Source: Ruminococcus sp. | GTDB lineage: Bacteria; Bacillota; Clostridia; Oscillospirales; Ruminococcaceae | NCBI RefSeq assembly: GCF_019423705.1 | Contig: NZ_JAHZAX010000006.1 | Coordinates: 115,477-179,476, forward strand | DNA: 64,000 nucleotides | Reading direction: 5' to 3' | In this document: positions 60,484 through 64,000 of the stretch, piece by piece | How positions within the stretch are numbered: position 1 is the stretch's first letter | Layout of the letters: every line of letters starts with the position of its first letter | The notes under the pieces: model-generated | Database searches by the model: none | What the model was told of the DNA's origin: nothing | Seen by the model: the letters and a program-made list of their open reading frames with translations, nothing else | Position numbers and translations under genes: made by a program

Positions 60484-61176
60484 CTAATCCGCTATGCACA
60501 TAGCCTTGCCGCAGAGGTACTTCGTGCCTGTGTCGGCGATCTTCATTTTGTTGTACTGAACAGGCGCACAGGCCATCATGTAGACGTCCTTGAACACCGC
60601 CCCTGTGGTGGAGTCGGTAACAGGTATCAGATAACCCTTTTTCGCGGCGTCAATGGTCGATGTGAATGTCGCCTCCGATGATATGCCATCGTCTGTGGCG
60701 ACCATATAGCTGTTATCGTCCGCAACGTACACGCACCCCTTAGCCGTGCTGCCGTCAAGCTTGGTGATATCGCCGACGTAAAGGTTGTAGAAATGTGGGT
60801 CACGGTTCTTTACGTTAGTGTCGGAGTTTGAATATACACAAAGGCAAACGCCTTTACTTGTTTTGCCAACAGACAATGCTAAGATGTTATTTACTCTGCT
60901 GCCTGACGTTAAATTTCTTTTTGCATTAGTCGGCGTAATTATATCAAGAGATACATAAAAATTACTGCCGCCAACCTCACAAGATATTTTCACATAGCTG
61001 TCAGCGGTAAAATAGTATTTCCCATAACATTCATACAGGTTATTTCCGGTAGTGACCGCTGAAGCTTCTTCCCAAGCATAAGCTGACAAAACAGCGTTTA
61101 GATATGCTACGAATGAATCGCGGGATGATGATAGCAGATACGTTTTATAAATAAACGTTGTATGTTCAATAGCCAT
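60484..61176 (-). CDS. Phage tail-fibre-like protein, copy 2 of a tandem pair
   Basis: About 230 residues, beta-rich. The closing part V-Y-M-M-A-C-A-P-V-Q-Y-N-K-M and L-C-G-K-A-M-C-I matches that of the upstream neighbour (I-M-R-Y-S-P-V-Q-Y-G-A-M and L-C-G-K-T-L-C-I), and T-A-K-G-C-(V/I)-Y is shared, so the two are diverged duplicates. Start ATG 61176 behind GAGGGGG; the frame continues upstream without a site. It lies directly before the lysis genes, where receptor-binding or fibre proteins usually are. Function inferred from position. Confidence 0.65.
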   Translation of the reverse strand: MAIEHTTFIYKTYLLSSSRDSFVAYLNAVLSAYAWEEASAVTTGNNLYECYGKYYFTADSYVKISCEVGGSNFYVSLDIITPTNAKRNLTSGSRVNNILALSVGKTSKGVCLCVYSNSDTNVKNRDPHFYNLYVGDITKLDGSTAKGCVYVADDNSYMVATDDGISSEATFTSTIDAAKKGYLIPVTDSTTGAVFKDVYMMACAPVQYNKMKIADTGTKYLCGKAMCIAD

Positions 61177-61178
61177 AA

Positions 61179-61883
61179 TTACACCCCCTCGGTGTCTTTG
61201 ATACAGAGTGTTTTGCCGCAAAGGAAAACGCCCTTGCCTTCGACTTCCATTGCGCCGTACTGCACAGGTGAATAGCGCATAATGAAAATGTCGTTGAAGG
61301 TCTCGCCTGTTGCCGTGTTCACCACAGGTGAAAGAACCGCCTTGCGGTCTGCGTTTATCGTTGTGCCAAGTGCTGACATCGTGCCTGTGCCTTTTGCGGT
61401 GGCAACGGTGATATTTCCGCTGTCGTCTGAATATATACAGCCCTTTGCCGTTTGACCGTTGAATGAGTAATCACCAATATAAAAATTAAAATTTAAGGTC
61501 GTATCATAGCTGTTATCCTGTGACTTAGCTTTAAAAGCAAAACCATTCTCTGTCTTGCCGAACGCCCAACTGAAAAAAACATAGCGTCCGTCATTAGAAC
61601 CAACGATCTGCATACTGCTGATTGCTCTTTTTGTTCCAAATGGGCCACATAGTGAAATAGTTATATTTGCGCCAGTTCCGCTTAATTGGCCTCCGTGAAC
61701 TCGTATATAAAGATTTTCAGTAATATAAAAATCTTTATCTTCATCAGATGAGGTGCATTCAGATGTTGGAGCAGAATACCATTCGTATGCCGATATCAAC
61801 GCCTTTATAAACTCAATAAAATTAGATTCACCAGAGATCATTCCATTTTTTGATGCATTAGTTTTTGTTATCTCTATCCCCAT
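61179..61883 (-). CDS. Phage tail-fibre-like protein, copy 1 of a tandem pair
   Basis: A 234-residue paralogue of the next gene with the same layout: an N-terminal helix (F-I-E-F-I-K-A-L-I-S-A-Y-E-W), a beta-sandwich-like middle, T-A-K-G-C-I-Y, and the C-terminal Cys-containing L-C-G-K-T-L-C-I-K-D. The two sequences differ most in the middle, as receptor-binding parts often do. Start overlaps the previous stop (TAATG). No enzyme motif is seen. Confidence 0.65.
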   Translation of the reverse strand: MGIEITKTNASKNGMISGESNFIEFIKALISAYEWYSAPTSECTSSDEDKDFYITENLYIRVHGGQLSGTGANITISLCGPFGTKRAISSMQIVGSNDGRYVFFSWAFGKTENGFAFKAKSQDNSYDTTLNFNFYIGDYSFNGQTAKGCIYSDDSGNITVATAKGTGTMSALGTTINADRKAVLSPVVNTATGETFNDIFIMRYSPVQYGAMEVEGKGVFLCGKTLCIKDTEGV

Positions 61884-62146
61884 TAGTTCTCCTCTCCTTC
61901 CAATTCCATATCACCTGTCACGCTCTGCACGGTAACGCCTTCTGCGGCTGTTCTTGCCACACCCACCACAGCCTTCACCGCTGAACCCTCTGTCCAGGCG
62001 TAGGCTGTGCCGACGGGGACGGTGGTACCGCTCGCCATATCAGGTATAATGTCAATAATATCCATATTGCCGTTAAGGTCCTCGATGCTGAACCTGTCCG
62101 ACCTGTCGGGCTTTTTAAGTCCAAGATTTTTTGTATACTCAGCCAA
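61883..62146 (-). CDS. Small phage structural protein
   Basis: An 87-residue protein whose start, Y-T-K-N-L-G-L-K-K-P-D-R-S-D, with E-D-L-N-G-N-M-D, resembles the N-terminal segment of tail-fibre or baseplate-attachment proteins in clostridial phages. The rest is Ala/Val/Thr-rich. It starts with TTG eight bases inside the previous gene, behind AGGAGG. A linker between tail and the two paralogous fibres is likely, but this is inference from position. Confidence 0.6.
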   Translation of the reverse strand: MAEYTKNLGLKKPDRSDRFSIEDLNGNMDIIDIIPDMASGTTVPVGTAYAWTEGSAVKAVVGVARTAAEGVTVQSVTGDMELEGEEN

Positions 62147-62699
62147 TCTGTCCGCCTCCTGTGTTCTTGCCTATTATTAAATAGTATGTTGTGAACGTCT
62201 TTGTACCTGCGCTGTCATCTTTGGTGATTATCTGGTGGTCTAACCTCAGCTTGTTGTCTATGACCTCATAATGTACCTGCGCCGATTTATAATGCGCTCC
62301 ACCCCAATCACAGCACACAAATATGTACGGCTGTGAAGTCATTGCCGGCAGAGTACAAACACCGTCATTCCACCACCAATGGGTGGTGTTGTTCTTGACC
62401 TGCAAACTTTTCGTTATCTTGCCGAATTTCATCACAAGCGGAAAAGTCCTTGACATCAGCGCTATTATCTGCGACACAGTTTTGCTTTTGAAGATAGAAT
62501 TTGCGCCGTCTAAAAGCTCGTCCACCTGCTCTCCTGAGTATCTCAGCTCGTATTCGTCCTCGCCAACAATGCTTTCAAGTGCCGTGATACGTTCAGCCAT
62601 TGCCGCAAGCTGTTCCTCAACTGTCTGACCTGTGTCCGCTGTATCGGCAGTATTCTCCGCCTGCGTATCAGCCGTCATTATCTCGTTATCGTCTGCCAT
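62139..62699 (-). CDS. Phage tail protein of unknown function
   Basis: About 186 residues. An acidic Thr/Asp/Glu-rich N-terminus precedes a predicted coiled coil (V-E-E-Q-L-A-A-M-A-E-R-I-T-A-L-E) and a beta-rich C-terminal half with W-W-W-N-D and C-C-D-W-G. The coiled coil suggests a trimer, typical of baseplate or fibre parts. Start ATG 62699 behind AGGAGG. Overlaps the next gene by 8 bp. Confidence 0.6.
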   Translation of the reverse strand: MADDNEIMTADTQAENTADTADTGQTVEEQLAAMAERITALESIVGEDEYELRYSGEQVDELLDGANSIFKSKTVSQIIALMSRTFPLVMKFGKITKSLQVKNNTTHWWWNDGVCTLPAMTSQPYIFVCCDWGGAHYKSAQVHYEVIDNKLRLDHQIITKDDSAGTKTFTTYYLIIGKNTGGGQIG

Positions 62700-62709
62700 T
62701 GTATTCCTC

Positions 62710-63870
62710 CTAAAGCTGTTCTTCAACGCTCAGACCCACCGCAGAAATATCGGCTGAAAGTCCGCCGTCAAAATTGAATCCTATGTTAGTTATTGGTATA
62801 TCGTAGCTTTCGCCGCTTTCGCTGACGTATGTTATCACGTCACCAACGTCAAATCGGGGGTCGCCAAGGCGGTGAAAAAGCTCCGTTGTATACCACGAAA
62901 AGCCGCCTATCCTATGCCACAATGACCGCAGCAGCGACATTGTCATATATGGATTTTCAAACTCCAACACACGCCCTGCCGAGCCTGTGGTGTTGCCCAG
63001 CCGCAGAGTTTCGCTGTCGCTGACCTTGCAGACAATGCCTGCGAGGATATTCGGACGTTCTCCCAGTGTTGGCAGGTCGATAGTGTTGTTGTCCAGTATC
63101 TTCACGCTCGAGCCGTACCATTTGCGGACGTATCTGCCGTATCGGTCAACAAAACCGAACTCGCCTTGTGCCGAAGCTATGTAACTGAGCATCTGCCGCA
63201 TTGTGGTGTCTTTGGGTATAGAGCTTATTTTGAAGTCGAAGTTTGCAGTTTTCAGCCTTATGTGACCCTTGCCGTAAAGCCTTGCACCGCCCTTTACACG
63301 GAGCTTTGCAGGGATGGTGTAGTCGTTGCCGTTTTGCAGTCCAAGCTGCTTGCATATGTCATCCTCAACAGCTTTTGACCACGCAGGTAGCTTGACCTTT
63401 GGCACATAGGTCTTGTCCGAAAAATACAGCCTATCCGCAAGAGTGATCTCAGTATTTCCACCAGACTTTTTCGACTTTACACAAGTAAACCGCCCAAGGG
63501 GTATCCGCTCTCCGTCAAGCACCTCTCCAAGCTTGCTTATCTGCTCCACTGTAAGCTTTGAAAGTTCTGCGTAGGTGTAGGATTCTAGGGTGGAGTAGGT
63601 GGTCACGCCTGTGAGGTCTGCAAGGTACAGGGACAGGTCATACTCTTTGCCGAGGAAACGTGTTTCAGCATCGTTTATCTGTAATGCCCAAGACTGTGAG
63701 CACACTGCACCAAGCTCTATGTCGTCACTGAGGCTCGTTGACTGCACGTCACTGGTAGCGGACATTATGTTGTCCCCCATTATTACGCTCTCGTCGTTTT
63801 CAAGCCACATACGCCATGTGCGGCAGTAGCTTTCGATGCGTGAGGAGACGGTTGTACTTGTTGTATACAT
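62710..63870 (-). CDS. Phage tail/baseplate protein
   Basis: A 386-residue protein with patterns of tail-hub and minor tail proteins: T-F-L-G-K-E-Y-D-L-type strand, G-R-F-T-C-V-K-S-K-K-S-G-G near 148, A-D-R-L-Y-F, and repeated D-V-G-D-V-I-T-Y-type beta motifs at the end. It probably belongs to the gp44/tail-tip hub class, although no defining motif is seen. Ribosome site GGAGGCGG. It follows the partial gene at the window end by 11 bp. Confidence 0.6.
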   Translation of the reverse strand: MYTTSTTVSSRIESYCRTWRMWLENDESVIMGDNIMSATSDVQSTSLSDDIELGAVCSQSWALQINDAETRFLGKEYDLSLYLADLTGVTTYSTLESYTYAELSKLTVEQISKLGEVLDGERIPLGRFTCVKSKKSGGNTEITLADRLYFSDKTYVPKVKLPAWSKAVEDDICKQLGLQNGNDYTIPAKLRVKGGARLYGKGHIRLKTANFDFKISSIPKDTTMRQMLSYIASAQGEFGFVDRYGRYVRKWYGSSVKILDNNTIDLPTLGERPNILAGIVCKVSDSETLRLGNTTGSAGRVLEFENPYMTMSLLRSLWHRIGGFSWYTTELFHRLGDPRFDVGDVITYVSESGESYDIPITNIGFNFDGGLSADISAVGLSVEEQL

Positions 63871-63881
63871 ATATCCGCCTC

Positions 63882-64000
63882 CTACTGCATGATAAGGTCA
63901 ACAGCAACGCCTTTGCAGAACTGCCGCTTTTCGTCCCAGCCGAATATTTCATAGCTTGGATCTCCTGCATAAACGTCAAAGGTGCTTTCCTGAAATGTCT
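63882..64000 (-). CDS. Phage tail protein, C-terminal end (cut by window edge)
   Basis: The minus-strand frame that enters from the right edge ends at TAG (63882-63884). Its last 38 or so codons read ...F-D-V-Y-A-G-D-P-S-Y-E-I-F-G-W-D... and end V-D-L-I-M-Q. The AGGAGG ribosome site of the next gene starts at its stop. It belongs to the tail operon; no family can be named from this piece. Confidence 0.65.
   Translation of the reverse strand, partial: TFQESTFDVYAGDPSYEIFGWDEKRQFCKGVAVDLIMQ

Larger units (their letters stand above)
56703..64000. mobile_element. Prophage, left part (continues past the window)
   Basis: From the cotJC break rightward the gene content is phage: a two-gene AT-rich defence-like cassette, lysis genes (endolysin, XhlA-like, holin) and a series of overlapping tail genes, all leftward. 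Going left to right the order is accessory, lysis, tail fibre, tail, as at the late end of a siphophage. Integrase, repressor, head and packaging genes would be outside the window. Confidence 0.85.

Overview
The window looks like chromosome of a low-to-mid GC clostridial gut bacterium of the Ruminococcus type (Oscillospiraceae). The evidence is sigma-A promoters with near-consensus boxes, strong GGAGG ribosome sites, TTG/GTG starts, a T-box in front of alaS, LCP and CotJ proteins, a Gram-positive type IV pilus cluster, and lipoproteins of the type 'MKKSKR...SVASCGSSS'. The species assignment is inference.

Layout. 1-3.99 kb: a leftward operon rlmD-moxR-DUF58-transglutaminase-like (the last cut by the window edge). 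4.0-9.9 kb: rightward single genes, namely a CapA-type lipoprotein, a GH31 alpha-xylosidase, and a DUF3783/EamA pair. 9.9-21.5 kb: a type IV pilus island, with pilB-pilT leftward, pilD rightward, and a leftward operon pilC, a pilM-pilN fusion, pilO, a large PilX-like protein and two prepilins. 21.7-26.9 kb: a membrane protein, recG, rubrerythrin and pyrG. A 181-bp MITE-like element lies exactly in the pyrG leader. 27.4-31.9 kb: an LCP cell-wall ligase and a copper operon csoR-copA. copA ends in a fused CopZ domain that also has its own ribosome site. 32-42.6 kb: a two-component system, an orphan sugar-binding lipoprotein with LacI-type operators, an AGCS symporter, a LacI regulator, a cell-wall amidase, and pyrB carrying a PyrI-like zinc tail. 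42.6-49.2 kb: a leftward operon comEC-holA-RNase M5-like-MBOAT-DHHW, followed by hinT. In this operon ComEC has lost its metallo-lactamase motif, and both MBOAT and DHHW lack their usual histidines. 49.4-55.7 kb: alaS with its T-box, mgtE preceded by a 23-codon leader ORF, and a COG2509-type flavoprotein.

56.1-64 kb: the spore-coat operon cotJA-cotJB-cotJC is intact until codon ~33 of cotJC, where it stops matching the family. From there to the window end the DNA is prophage: an AT-rich AAA-ATPase + HEPN pair (a likely anti-phage or abortive-infection module), then lysis genes (GH25 endolysin, XhlA-like protein, holin) and tail genes, all leftward. The prophage therefore seems to sit inside a sporulation gene. 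That arrangement recalls skin/sigK and SPbeta/spsM, where excision restores the gene during sporulation.

The pilus machinery with the prepilin peptidase and ComEC suggests DNA uptake as one possible pilus role, although the degenerate ComEC nuclease domain argues for caution. The most interesting items are the cotJC-interrupting prophage, its HEPN/AAA cassette, the MITE at the pyrG transcription start, the mgtE leader ORF, the coordinated loss of catalytic residues in MBOAT and DHHW, and the nested copZ. No tRNA, rRNA or CRISPR array was seen.
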